The position numbers and the translations under genes are program-made. From NCBI GenBank assembly GCA_024280755.1, contig JAJRPN010000019.1:124001-188000 (forward strand): DNA of 64,000 bases, in the 5' to 3' direction. Shown piece after piece: positions 9,127 to 17,697 of the stretch. Numbering within the stretch: the stretch's first letter is position 1; each line of letters starts with the position of its first letter. The DNA is from Planctomycetota bacterium. Lineage in GTDB: Bacteria > Planctomycetota > Phycisphaerae > Phycisphaerales > UBA1924. The notes under the pieces were generated by a model, which was given only the letters and a program-made list of their open reading frames with translations, had not been told where the DNA came from and did not search any database.

Positions 9127-9168
9127 GATGACATGCCCAAGAAGACATGCTCAAGAAGACATGCTCAA
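9127..9168. repeat. Three tandem copies of a 14-bp unit
   Basis: Units at 9127-9140 (gatgacatgcccaa), 9141-9154 and 9155-9168 (both gaagacatgctcaa) sit between the antiporter start and the tRNA-Asp terminator. The last two copies are identical and the first differs at two positions. Confidence 0.75.
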
Positions 9169-9174
9169 AACGAA

Positions 9175-9204
9175 GAAAGAGCCCTGAAAACTCAGGGCTC
9201 TTTC
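9175..9204 (-). terminator. Terminator of tRNA-Asp
   Basis: A perfect 13-bp stem (GAAAGAGCCCTGA, 9175-9187, with 9192-9204) closes a 4-nt loop. It lies 7 nt beyond the tRNA 3' end. On the minus strand the stem ends in TTTC and is followed by more T-rich sequence. Confidence 0.8.
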
Positions 9205-9211
9205 AAACAAG

Positions 9212-9285
9212 CGAGGCGGACGGGAATCGAACCCGCAACCTCCGGATCGACAGTCCGGGGCTCTAACCAATTGAGCTACCGCCCC
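9212..9285 (-). tRNA. tRNA-Asp (GTC)
   Basis: Cloverleaf read on the minus strand: acceptor GGGGCGG pairs with CCGCCTC (one G-T pair), D-arm AGCTCAATTGGTTAGAGC, anticodon loop CTGTCGA with anticodon GTC, T-arm GCGGGTTCGATTCCCGT, and discriminator G, as expected for tRNA-Asp. CCA is not encoded. It has its own promoter about 43 nt upstream and a strong terminator. The cognate synthetase gene aspS is also in the window. Confidence 0.97.
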
Positions 9286-9327
9286 ATTTGGACGAACACG
9301 AAATCGTGCCTGCTCACTTGCGAGACG

Positions 9328-9355
9328 ATGATATTCCATCGACTCAGATTGTCAA
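9328..9355 (-). promoter_or_regulatory. Sigma-70-type promoter of tRNA-Asp
   Basis: On the minus strand a consensus TTGACA (9350-9355) is followed after 16 nt by TATCAT (9328-9333). Predicted transcription start is about 36 nt before the mature tRNA end. Confidence 0.7.
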
Positions 9356-9462
9356 GTGATGAAGCTTTGAAAAGCATGGAAACATCACAAGACTTTGATT
9401 CATTGCGCGATTTGAGATATCTGGACCTTCGTTCGTCCGAATATCCCACCGCATATTCTCGC

Positions 9463-9663
9463 TCAATCGATGAGCTTGATTTTGTGTGGCTCTTGAATCT
9501 TGAGTGGGTTGCCCTCAGGCGAAACCTTTGTGCCTGCGATCCAAAGCATCGCGACTGCAACACCCATCGAAACAACACCCAAGAACATCAACGCGGTATA
9601 GACATCGGGTGCTGACCCTTTGTTCTGACGACCGCCCGGCATCTGCATTCCAAACTGGCTCAT
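9463..9663 (-). CDS. Small single-pass membrane protein
   Basis: Sixty-six residues with a polar Gly/Gln/Asn-rich N-terminus, one membrane helix at about residues 22-43 (ALMFLGVVSMGVAVAMLWIA) and a basic, charged C-terminus. The start is well supported by AAAGGAG 7 nt upstream. It is the second gene of a two-gene unit, starting about 30 nt after the coiled-coil membrane protein on the same strand. No family is recognised. The shared operon suggests both work at the inner membrane, but no function can be assigned. Confidence 0.75.
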   Translation of the reverse strand: MSQFGMQMPGGRQNKGSAPDVYTALMFLGVVSMGVAVAMLWIAGTKVSPEGNPLKIQEPHKIKLID

Positions 9664-9692
9664 GGACTGCTCCTTTCGTGTGATCGTTGTGA

Positions 9693-10559
9693 TTAGCTAC
9701 CGATTTTACTCATGACCTGATCACCTTGACGGATAACCTGGCCGCTGGCGACGAACGCTACGCGACCAACCGCATGATTGAGATCAACGCGGGAGATAAC
9801 GAGTTCACCAAGGAATACACGATCACCGCGATGGATGTACAAACGAGTGTTCTCACGGAGACGATCGCTCGAACCAAGATTGATCTTGACGAGTGTGTCA
9901 CCTGATGCAGGATCTGCGAGAACCTCATCAATGGTGCCTCGGACCAATGGCCCTGAGATTTCTCTTGGCACTTCAATGGAAGCGACTGACGAGTTGGTGC
10001 CTGGGGCAGCTCCTGCGACCATCACTTGCAACTCGGTGATCTGCTCTTGGAGGGCACGCTTGACTTGCTCATACACAATCACTTGGCTTTCGAGATCGGA
10101 GAGTGATTTCTCAAAGTCGATCTTATCGTTGCGCCATGAGAGTTCTGCAACACGCAAGCGGTTCATCTCAGACTTATACTCATCGATGATGCGAGCCAGT
10201 GTTTCGGTGGTCACACCGAGTCGGGCGATCTTCGAAGTAATCGACTCCCGACCGTCTTCTGCTTGACGCAGCGCGATGCGGAGTTCTAAATTTGATGCTT
10301 CGAGCCTGCGTGTGTCAGCGTCGCGGCTGGCGAGTTCATCGCGGACCCCGCTGAGGTCTTCTTGGAGCGCGGCTCGCTCTTGACCATGTGCAGCCTGCTG
10401 GGCTTCTTGATCGGTCATTGCCGAAGTTGCTCGGGCACGCATGTCGTTGTAATCCGCAGTAATGCGATCTGCATTTACGGAATAAGAAATTGCGAGTGCA
10501 GCCATCATGATGCTGAGCACTGAAGCAAAGAGTACGAAAACCTTGGTCAATATGTGCAC
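9693..10559 (-). CDS. Membrane-anchored coiled-coil protein
   Basis: A 288-residue protein with an N-terminal membrane helix (about residues 5-27), a long predicted coiled coil (about 30-190, rich in Ala, Glu, Arg and Leu heptads) and a small C-terminal beta-rich domain (about 200-288) with LVRGTIDEVL, TLVKINLGSSDRL and a repeat-like VGRVAF segment. The start is GTG 10559, chosen because GAGGAG lies 7-8 nt upstream. The topology (anchor, periplasmic rod, beta domain) resembles periplasmic adaptor or structural proteins, but no named family is recognised. It is co-transcribed with the 66-residue membrane protein. Confidence 0.75.
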   Translation of the reverse strand: MHILTKVFVLFASVLSIMMAALAISYSVNADRITADYNDMRARATSAMTDQEAQQAAHGQERAALQEDLSGVRDELASRDADTRRLEASNLELRIALRQAEDGRESITSKIARLGVTTETLARIIDEYKSEMNRLRVAELSWRNDKIDFEKSLSDLESQVIVYEQVKRALQEQITELQVMVAGAAPGTNSSVASIEVPREISGPLVRGTIDEVLADPASGDTLVKINLGSSDRLRENTRLYIHRGDRVFLGELVISRVDLNHAVGRVAFVASGQVIRQGDQVMSKIGS

Positions 10560-10816
10560 GATCCGCTCCTCTAGTCCACGCTGGAGAGATTATTGTTACT
10601 GGTTCAACCCCAAACGCGACATCCATGCGAAAGGGGGTATCTAGTGTAGCATCATTTGCACCCAAAGAATGGGTATTGGGCATTGTGATTCGATGGTACC
10701 TAGCTCTCCATGAAGTGGAGTGGTCTCCCGATACGCTTCAAACAAGTGCTTAGATCCGTATTTGGAACGAAACTGGCGCATGTTTTTGGCAACGAGAAGT
10801 ATATTTAGACCCCGGC

Positions 10817-11884
10817 TTATTGTGTATAATCCACAATTGCCCCGGCAGCAGCCACCTGAGTGAGCGGCGAAGGATCATTGAGCATCATCATTTCAAGTTT
10901 ACCCAAGTTACCCCGATCACGGGTCTGCCCGTAAACCGATGCCGATTGAGCACGAATTGCATCAACCTTGCTGTCCATATATTCATCCGCAACAAAGGCA
11001 CCCTCGCGATACCCCATCTTGGCGAGGGCATAGGCAACGCCTAAACGAACCTCAGCGGGCATTGGGACATCGGCATCGAGGTCTGACAGGTAGATTAACT
11101 GATCGATCGAAGACTTATCTTTGATCTGCCCAATGATTTGAACCGCCAACGCGGTTGCTTCAAGTTCTTCTGGGCGCGAGGGATACAACGCTGCCCGGAC
11201 GGTATCAATGCTCTGATGAAATCCGAGTTTGATCATCGCTTCGGCAACTTGGAGCCGAAAGAGTCGGGTTTCAATTACTGATGCATTCGTGATTGGCTCG
11301 CTGACCGCCTGACGAAGCATCGGAATCGCAGATGGATCACCAAGCTCGCCAAGAACAAATGCAGCTTGGGAGCGAACCCTTGGATTCGGATGTTCAAAGA
11401 GAAGGATTGAGAGCTCGGTCAGATCAATATCTTCACCAAATGAACCCAAGGCATACATAGCTGCCGATCGAACAAAGGGGGATTCGTCGTTGAGTAACTC
11501 TCGGATAGTCGGGGCCAATGGGCTTAATCGCGATCGCCCGGCGACCATAATGGCGACCGTCCGTACGCCAGCGTTTGGATCGGACAATGCAAGTGCAACG
11601 ATCGGCTCAACCTTCGATCGTATGGGAGCAAGCGCTTCAATCGCATTAGCTCGAAGCTCAGGAGCCGAATCTGCGGTCATTCGCATCAAGCGATCGATCG
11701 CAATCTCTCGGAGTTCAGAAGTTGGCGAAGCTTCGATGATCCGTTGAGAGCCGTCAGGATTATTAAAAACAATCCGCTTATTGCCATCAGGACGAATTTC
11801 GGCTCCACACCCGGCAAGCAAGCTCAGCGCGAGAAGCCCGGTCGACATTGAGGCGAGTGAACAGCGATATAAGTGAGTCGTCAT
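10817..11884 (-). CDS. HEAT-repeat lipoprotein
   Basis: Predicted lipoprotein of 355 residues. The signal peptide ends in the lipobox LLAGC with Cys26 as the lipidation site. The rest consists of about nine helical HEAT/PBS-like repeats (for example PFVRSAAMYALGSFGE and PRVRSQAAFVLGELGD), which act as protein-binding scaffolds. The start at 11884 is preferred over a GTG/ATG 10 codons upstream because AGGAG lies 7 nt before it and the signal peptide then has a normal length. It follows lnt on the same strand after 58 nt, fitting a lipoprotein that needs N-acylation. A second HEAT protein is encoded at 22.7 kb. Binding partner unknown. Confidence 0.8.
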   Translation of the reverse strand: MTTHLYRCSLASMSTGLLALSLLAGCGAEIRPDGNKRIVFNNPDGSQRIIEASPTSELREIAIDRLMRMTADSAPELRANAIEALAPIRSKVEPIVALALSDPNAGVRTVAIMVAGRSRLSPLAPTIRELLNDESPFVRSAAMYALGSFGEDIDLTELSILLFEHPNPRVRSQAAFVLGELGDPSAIPMLRQAVSEPITNASVIETRLFRLQVAEAMIKLGFHQSIDTVRAALYPSRPEELEATALAVQIIGQIKDKSSIDQLIYLSDLDADVPMPAEVRLGVAYALAKMGYREGAFVADEYMDSKVDAIRAQSASVYGQTRDRGNLGKLEMMMLNDPSPLTQVAAAGAIVDYTQ

Positions 11885-11942
11885 TGGGCAGCTCCTGTCG
11901 TGCAACTGAATCAATCATACGCGATCAAGATTGATTTATAGA

Positions 11943-13724
11943 TCATCTATCGGCTGGTTGTACGACTTTGGGCCTGCGAAAGATCGGGCGGCTCGTCCAG
12001 AACGCCATCAACAAAAAACAAACCCATCCAAAGAGATCACCAATCGAAGCGAAAAGCGTTTTTCCCTGCCCGAGCATGACATCTGCAATCAGGTAACCCT
12101 CGTTCGGGTTATCTGGGTCAACTGATGTGAGATCTTGGGTCTGAATCTGCCCTTTGTGATCGATCACGCACGAGATTCCGGTATTGGCACAGCGGATCAT
12201 TGGTGTGTTGAGTTCGATGCTCCTCCAGCGGGCATTGAGTATGTGCGATTTGCGTCCGGCATCCCACGAACCAAACCAGCCATCGTTGGTCATGTTGATC
12301 ATAACACCGGCTTGACGCTGCCCACCTTGAAACACGAGTTTTCGGCAAATGCTCGAAACGGTTGCCTCAAAGCAAATTGGTGTTGCCAGCATGACCTGCT
12401 CAACTTGCCCGTTGCGATCGACAGGGATGGTCAGCAACCTTGCTTCTTTCCCTTCGCTGAGCGCGAACTCCATGCCTTGGGCGCCGAGAGAAAGCAAAGA
12501 TTGCTCTAGCCAATCCCAAGTTGAGATATAGGGCATGACCTCACCGAAGGGCGTGAGATGAAGTTTGTCATACCAAACCGGCTGAGGCTCGCCATCGAGC
12601 AACACAAATGCGCTGTTATACATCGCGTCTCGCTGATACACGATTCCCTCATTTGTATCAACAATCTGGAGATTGTCATACGCAACCGACCCCACCACCA
12701 TCGGGATGTCGAGCGCCTGCTGGAGGATCAGCAACTCATCAACCACCATTGTTGCTGACACCTTTGAAGGCAACCCTGTAAGTTCGGGGGCATCATCCTC
12801 GTTTCGGGCTTTCAAGCTCCAAGCAAGATGCGCATCGCGTTCTGTACTGAGCGAAGCTGGATCAAGCGTCCACCCTGAGACAAAGCCTTCGGGCCAAATG
12901 ATGAGGTCGAGCTGCTCAGGGTTCTTGGGATCGGTCGCAGCGGCGATGGTCAAATCTCGCAGCGTGAGCCAGTCTCGAATTCGCTGACGAACAGTCCAGT
13001 CCATCCGATTATCCTGAGGCACATCGGGCTGAATCACACCGACACGGATGAACTGCGGATTCGTAGGATCTGACGGGATCAGAAAATAGCCGACGCCGAT
13101 CCATGCCGAGAAGATCACGCCTGCTATCACACCAAACTTCAATCGCTCTTGGCCGGTCTTCGAACTTATTGCCAGTAACAGAATGATTGAATAGAGCGCA
13201 CAAAGGAACGAGACGAGATAGACGCCCCCGATTGAAGCTGGCATTGCCAAAATGCCCAATGGCGAATCGATCAAAGGCTGGGCGATGAGATACCAGGGAT
13301 ACCCCGTCCACAAGAGTGAGCCTCTAAAGAACTCAATACCAACCCAAACAATCGGCAGCACAAGTGCATGTCGTCCCAAACGCGAGCCGAGATGGCGTGC
13401 GATCCAGATGAATAAGAACGAGAAGAACCCGAGTTGAATCACCAGCGGGATCACTCCTGCGACTGATATATCACTCACCCAAAGGTGCGTCCAAATCCAC
13501 CCGGGCAGTGTTCCCAACGCCCCCCAGAAGGCTGCTCGTGAGGGCGAGAGCTTGTTTGATCTTGCAAGAATAAAGAGCGGAAAAGGGATCAGAAAAGCGA
13601 AGCCCCAATAGGAAAACGGTGCAAATGCGAGCACTAGGAAGAGGGCACTGAACAGCCCCGCGAATATCGCGCTCAAGACAGACGAGCGGGTCTTTGGTTT
13701 GATGGTGTCGGGCATGTGTAGCAT
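11943..13724 (-). CDS. lnt: Apolipoprotein N-acyltransferase
   Basis: Adds the third acyl chain to the N-terminal cysteine of lipoproteins in the inner membrane. Five to six membrane segments occupy about residues 15-215, followed by a nitrilase-type periplasmic domain and a last membrane helix near residue 560. The catalytic triad is visible as Glu278 (IWPEGF), Lys387 (YDKLHLTPFGE) and Cys451 (TPICFEATVS). The 593-residue length is somewhat above E. coli Lnt (512). The start could also be the ATG three codons in; neither has a strong ribosome site. Its presence shows a Gram-negative envelope with triacylated lipoproteins, consistent with the lipoprotein gene directly downstream. Confidence 0.92.
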   Translation of the reverse strand: MLHMPDTIKPKTRSSVLSAIFAGLFSALFLVLAFAPFSYWGFAFLIPFPLFILARSNKLSPSRAAFWGALGTLPGWIWTHLWVSDISVAGVIPLVIQLGFFSFLFIWIARHLGSRLGRHALVLPIVWVGIEFFRGSLLWTGYPWYLIAQPLIDSPLGILAMPASIGGVYLVSFLCALYSIILLLAISSKTGQERLKFGVIAGVIFSAWIGVGYFLIPSDPTNPQFIRVGVIQPDVPQDNRMDWTVRQRIRDWLTLRDLTIAAATDPKNPEQLDLIIWPEGFVSGWTLDPASLSTERDAHLAWSLKARNEDDAPELTGLPSKVSATMVVDELLILQQALDIPMVVGSVAYDNLQIVDTNEGIVYQRDAMYNSAFVLLDGEPQPVWYDKLHLTPFGEVMPYISTWDWLEQSLLSLGAQGMEFALSEGKEARLLTIPVDRNGQVEQVMLATPICFEATVSSICRKLVFQGGQRQAGVMINMTNDGWFGSWDAGRKSHILNARWRSIELNTPMIRCANTGISCVIDHKGQIQTQDLTSVDPDNPNEGYLIADVMLGQGKTLFASIGDLFGWVCFLLMAFWTSRPIFRRPKVVQPADR

Positions 13725-13762
13725 GTAATCACAAGCAAACGCTTGTGATCGGTCATTGCGGT

Positions 13763-14605
13763 TTATTTGCCTGCGTAATCGATCAGTCGCGCAAGCTCTG
13801 ATCGCAGCTCATGGCGATGGACGACGCGATCAACCATCCCGCGTTCTCGCAAGAACTCGGAGGTCTGGAATCCATCGGGCAGGTCTTGGCGGATCGTTTG
13901 GCGGATCACGCGAGGCCCAGCAAATCCGATGAGGGCTTTGGGCTCAGCAAGGTGGAAATCGCCGAGCATCGCGAAGGATGCGGTCACGCCGCCGGTGGTT
14001 GGATCGGTCATCACCGAGATGAACAAGCCCCCCGAGTCATCGTGACGAGCGAGCGCTGCGGATGTTTTGGCCATCTGCATCAGGCTCAGCGCAGCCTCTT
14101 GCATTCGAGCGCCGCCCGAGCAAGAAACAATAATGACTGGTAAGTTGTGCTTGGTGGCGTATTCGATGGTGCGCGTGAGTTTTTCGCCGACGACTGATCC
14201 CATCGACCCCATCATAAAGGTGAGGTCTAAACAGGCGAGCATGGTGAGTCGCCCCTTGATAAAACATTTGCCCGCTTGGCACCCTTCGAGCTGACCTGTT
14301 TTAATCTGCTCACGCTTGAGGCGTTCAGGATACGACTTGAGATCGGTAAACTTGAGTGGGTCTTTACAACGCAACTCGGTAAACATGGGCACAAAGGTGT
14401 CTGGATCGACAAGTTGGGTGATGCGGATAGCTGCGGAAATGCGGAAGTGATGTTCGCATTCTGGGCAGACATGGAGATTCGATTCCATCTGTCGGCGATA
14501 GATCATCTGTGCACACGACGGACACCGGAGCCACAACCCTTCGGGGATCGATCGGCGTCCTGCCTGCTTGATCTGGTTGGATGCTTGCGTCGCTGCTTGG
14601 GTCAT
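13763..14605 (-). CDS. accD: Acetyl-CoA carboxylase carboxyltransferase subunit beta
   Basis: Transfers the carboxyl group from biotin to acetyl-CoA to give malonyl-CoA for fatty-acid synthesis. The N-terminal zinc ribbon has Cys28, Cys31, Cys47 and Cys50. The crotonase-like carboxyltransferase domain contains SCSGGARMQEA and PTTGGVTASFAMLGD, the glycine-rich CoA and biotin sites. Length 280 is normal. AccA is not next to it. The gene ends 39 nt before the start of lnt on the same strand, so lipid synthesis and lipoprotein acylation may share a transcript (inference). Confidence 0.95.
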   Translation of the reverse strand: MTQAATQASNQIKQAGRRSIPEGLWLRCPSCAQMIYRRQMESNLHVCPECEHHFRISAAIRITQLVDPDTFVPMFTELRCKDPLKFTDLKSYPERLKREQIKTGQLEGCQAGKCFIKGRLTMLACLDLTFMMGSMGSVVGEKLTRTIEYATKHNLPVIIVSCSGGARMQEAALSLMQMAKTSAALARHDDSGGLFISVMTDPTTGGVTASFAMLGDFHLAEPKALIGFAGPRVIRQTIRQDLPDGFQTSEFLRERGMVDRVVHRHELRSELARLIDYAGK

Positions 14606-14717
14606 TGAGGTGTCCTCGTGAATATATCTATAAATCGATTGATATCTGCGGCACGCCGATGGTTGATTCTAGTCTATAAATGACCATTTTGCTTGCTTGA
14701 TGGAGCGGCGATCGTAT

Positions 14718-15344
14718 TTACGCGCTGGCTTTGGCTCGTGATTGGTATGAATCAATCTGTGATTTCATCAGTTCAAAGGTCTCGACCTGCAATGGTTCGT
14801 CGAGTTGTGCCCAGATATCGCACATTTTTTGCTCATTGAGCCAGCATCGAACGATCGCCCATGCCCAAGGACGGAGCACGATCGCGATGGATGGATGGGT
14901 GCCCTTTACTTTCGAAATGGCTTTGATAATTGTAGAGACAAGCCGATCTTGAGCATCATAGAAAGATTCGCCTTCTGGAGGCGTGATTCGCGCGGGGTTC
15001 TCTTTCCATTGGTTGTAGGCACTCGGGCAGCGTTCTTCGAGCATGGATTTAAGCTCGCCCTCCCAAAGCCCCATACCCACATTGGCAAGGTTGTCGATCG
15101 ATTTGAGTTTTATCTCAGGCGATGTGATCATCAAGTTTGCTGACCATTGGGCAGATTCTTCGTTACTCGTGAGAATATGCGAGATCGGGTGATCTGGTTC
15201 GAAGCTACGGATCGCATCGGCGACCGCGTTCGAGCCGATTTGAGTCATCGGGAGATCGGTCAAGCCGATGATTCTCGAATCTGCATCCCACGCGGTTTCA
15301 CCTACTCGTAGCAGATGAATGGTGTATCCGATTGGCTTAGCCAT
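14718..15344 (-). CDS. Histidine-phosphatase-fold protein lacking both catalytic histidines
   Basis: The 208-residue protein matches the phosphoglycerate mutase/histidine phosphatase family along its length: LLRVGETAWD near the N-terminus, then LTDLPMTQIG, WEGELKS and PPEGESFYDAQDRL. The nucleophilic motif that should read RHG is RVG (Val14), and the second histidine region, normally (A/S)HG, reads VLRPWAW. The enzyme should therefore be inactive as a phosphatase. It may bind a phosphorylated ligand or protein. It sits between accD and rpe on the same strand. Loss of both histidines with the rest intact suggests a retained non-catalytic role rather than decay. Alternative: a sequencing error, unlikely at two sites. 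Confidence 0.75.
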   Translation of the reverse strand: MAKPIGYTIHLLRVGETAWDADSRIIGLTDLPMTQIGSNAVADAIRSFEPDHPISHILTSNEESAQWSANLMITSPEIKLKSIDNLANVGMGLWEGELKSMLEERCPSAYNQWKENPARITPPEGESFYDAQDRLVSTIIKAISKVKGTHPSIAIVLRPWAWAIVRCWLNEQKMCDIWAQLDEPLQVETFELMKSQIDSYQSRAKASA

Positions 15345-15514
15345 CGTTGAAAACTCCTGGATGGTCGATCCTGATATCGCATCAGGTCGCTCTACAAATC
15401 ATCGGCCATCGTGCAGTCGAAGCAAAAGTGTAGCAAATATCTGGCGATTATGTGATGATTCTAGAAAAAACAACAGGTTTGTTTGCACTGCGTATGGGTG
15501 CAATGCCCTATATC

Positions 15515-16207
15515 TTAGCTTTTCGGACCTCGTAGATTCTCGATAATCGCTGCCCATTGATCACGGGGTTGCCCGAAAATGGATGAGCCAGCAACAAGCA
15601 TATCAACCCCCGCATTGATCGCAAGGGGGGCCGTGTTGGCCCCAATTCCGCCATCGATTTCAAGTCGTTGGGTTGGCTTGAGGCGTTTGCGGATCGCTTG
15701 CGCCTTCGTAAGCACTTCAGAGATAAAGGCTTGGCCTCCAAACCCTGGGTTCACCGACATCACAAGCACCAGATCAAATGCGTCGACGACAGGAAGGATG
15801 TTCTCCACATCTGTAGGCGGGTTGATCACAATGCCCGGAGATACTCCCATCTCGCGGAGTTCATCAGCCAGGTCACAAGCGTGCTGCTCAGAATCAATCA
15901 CCTCGATATGGAAACTGATCGCATTTGCACCGTTGTCTGTGAACGGTTTAAAGTACATCTGTGGATCGGTCACCATCAGGTGGACATCGAGGTAGGTGTC
16001 TGGGCAGGCTTTTCGGCACGCGCCACAGACTGCTGGACCCATCGAGAGATTCGGGACAAAGTGCCCGTCCATGATATCAACATGGAGAAGATCTGCCCCG
16101 GCATCCATGACCGCTTTGCAATCATCGCCAAGATTGGCAAAGTCGGCAGCGAGTATCGAAGGTGCGATGAGGGGTAGGCCGATAGAGGAAGTAAATGGGT
16201 CGATCAT
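15515..16207 (-). CDS. rpe: Ribulose-phosphate 3-epimerase
   Basis: Interconverts ribulose 5-phosphate and xylulose 5-phosphate in the pentose phosphate pathway. The 230-residue TIM barrel shows all family motifs: APSILAADFANLG, HVDIMDGHFVPNLS with metal-binding His and Asp, DVHLMV, SVNPGFGGQAF (phosphate loop) and EIDGGIG. Length is normal (E. coli 225). It is transcribed away from the UDP-sugar pyrophosphorylase gene across a 71-nt shared upstream region. The pseudo-phosphatase gene lies 170 nt downstream on the same strand. Confidence 0.95.
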   Translation of the reverse strand: MIDPFTSSIGLPLIAPSILAADFANLGDDCKAVMDAGADLLHVDIMDGHFVPNLSMGPAVCGACRKACPDTYLDVHLMVTDPQMYFKPFTDNGANAISFHIEVIDSEQHACDLADELREMGVSPGIVINPPTDVENILPVVDAFDLVLVMSVNPGFGGQAFISEVLTKAQAIRKRLKPTQRLEIDGGIGANTAPLAINAGVDMLVAGSSIFGQPRDQWAAIIENLRGPKS

Positions 16208-16235
16208 GGGTGAGTCTAGAGCCTGAATCGAATCA

Positions 16236-16264
16236 TTGATGTACCATCACGCACAGAATATATG
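16236..16264 (+). promoter_or_regulatory. Candidate promoter of the UDP-sugar pyrophosphorylase operon
   Basis: TTGATG (16236-16241), 17 nt, then TATATG (16259-16264), directly before a strong purine-rich ribosome site (GAGGGAGAAGGA) and the ATG at 16279. It would give a short leader of about 8 nt that cuts into the ribosome site, so a slightly upstream start is possible. Confidence 0.35.
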
Positions 16265-16278
16265 AGGGAGAAGGAATT

Positions 16279-17697
16279 ATGACACAAGTGAGCGATCTCA
16301 AAGCACAACTGGGCACCTGCGGGCAGGACCACCTCGTTGATTACCTCGCCAAGATCACACCAGCCGCTGCGCGGGATGCGATTGCATCCCAGCTCGAAAC
16401 GATCGACTTTGATGACCTGGGCGTGCTGATCGAAAAATATGTCCGCAACTACACACCTGCTGAATCGCCAGCGTCAATCGCACCCGCGAAGTACTACAGC
16501 CTTGATGGCGATTGGGATCGGGCAGAGTTCCAAGCCAAGGGCGAAGAACTGATCCGGGCATCGAAGGTGGCTTGCTTTACAGTCGCTGGCGGGCAGGGGA
16601 GCCGATTGGGATATGAAGGGCCAAAGGGGTGCTACCCGACTTCGTGTGTGAGCAAGAAGCCTTTGTTCCAGATCTTTGCTGAGGGGATTCGCCGTTCGCA
16701 AGAGAAATATGGTGCGGTGATTCCTTGGTACATCATGACCTCGCCTTTAAATCATGAAGCGACAAGGGCATTTTTTGCAGAGCATGATTTCTTTGGTCTT
16801 GATTCAAACAATGTCATGTTCTTCGAGCAAGGCGTGATGCCGAGCCTTGATGCCCAAAGCGGGCAGATTCTTATGGCTGATCCAATGCACCTTGCAACAA
16901 ACCCCGACGGGCATGGCGGAGCGTTCAAAGCACTCGAAGTTTCTGGCGCGTTGGCCGACATGAAAACGCGAGGCATTGAGCACATGAGTTATTTTCAGGT
17001 GGACAATCCGCATGCGATGGTGATTGATCCTGTTTTTCTTGGGCTTCATGCGTTTGCGGAGGATAGCTCGGGGGAGTTCAGCTCCAAGATGGTCGCCAAA
17101 GCCTCATGGGATGAAAAGGTCGGGGTGTTCTGTGATGTTGATGGATCGATCGAGGTGATCGAATACTCTGATATGTCTGATGAACTTGCCAAGCAAACGA
17201 ATGCGGATGGGCAGTTGGCGTTCAATGCGGGTTCGATTGCGATTCATGCGATTGGGGTGGCGTTTATTGAGAAAATTGTGTCGAACCCTGAGTATGCCCT
17301 GCCGTTCCATCGTGCGGTGAAGAAGGTTCCGCACTTTGATCTTTCGACCGGGCAGACTGTCACGCCAGAAGAAAATAATGCGGTGAAACTTGAGAAGTTT
17401 GTGTTTGATGGAATCCCGCTGGCTTCACAGTCGATTGTTGTTGAAACCGCGCGAGTCGAAGAGTTCGCGCCCGTAAAAAATGCAACGGGAAGCGATTCGA
17501 TTGTTTCATCAAAGGTCATCCAAACAGAGCGGGCAGCGCAATGGCTCGAAGCGGTTGGGGTGAAGATACCGCGCAAGGCTGATGGATCGGTTGATGCGGT
17601 GATCGAGATTTCGCTGCTGACCGCCGTGTGCAGCGATGATCTCAAGGGCATTGAACTCCCCCAAGCGATCGAAGCAGGCTCGACGGTGACGCTCTGA
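16279..17697 (+). CDS. UDP-N-acetylglucosamine/UDP-glucose pyrophosphorylase (UDPGP family)
   Basis: Forms a UDP-sugar and pyrophosphate from UTP and a sugar 1-phosphate. The 472-residue protein is of the eukaryote-like UDPGP/UAP1 type rather than bacterial GlmU or GalU. Motifs seen: VAGGQGSRLGYEGPKG (nucleotide loop), WYIMTSPLNHEATRAFF, PDGHGGAFKAL, YFQVDNPHAMVIDPVFLG (uracil/metal site) and FNAGSIAIH. The GPKG and NP(H) patterns favour a UAP1-like enzyme with N-acetylhexosamine substrates, but UDP-glucose cannot be excluded. A strong ribosome site precedes it. Its TGA overlaps the ATG of the next gene (ATGA-type overlap), so the two are translationally coupled. Confidence 0.88.
   Translation: MTQVSDLKAQLGTCGQDHLVDYLAKITPAAARDAIASQLETIDFDDLGVLIEKYVRNYTPAESPASIAPAKYYSLDGDWDRAEFQAKGEELIRASKVACFTVAGGQGSRLGYEGPKGCYPTSCVSKKPLFQIFAEGIRRSQEKYGAVIPWYIMTSPLNHEATRAFFAEHDFFGLDSNNVMFFEQGVMPSLDAQSGQILMADPMHLATNPDGHGGAFKALEVSGALADMKTRGIEHMSYFQVDNPHAMVIDPVFLGLHAFAEDSSGEFSSKMVAKASWDEKVGVFCDVDGSIEVIEYSDMSDELAKQTNADGQLAFNAGSIAIHAIGVAFIEKIVSNPEYALPFHRAVKKVPHFDLSTGQTVTPEENNAVKLEKFVFDGIPLASQSIVVETARVEEFAPVKNATGSDSIVSSKVIQTERAAQWLEAVGVKIPRKADGSVDAVIEISLLTAVCSDDLKGIELPQAIEAGSTVTL

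Noticed and set aside
9112-9615. 167-codon frame across the tRNA-Asp gene
   Set aside because: It reads through a certain tRNA gene and its terminator on the opposite strand and has no ribosome site or protein-like composition.
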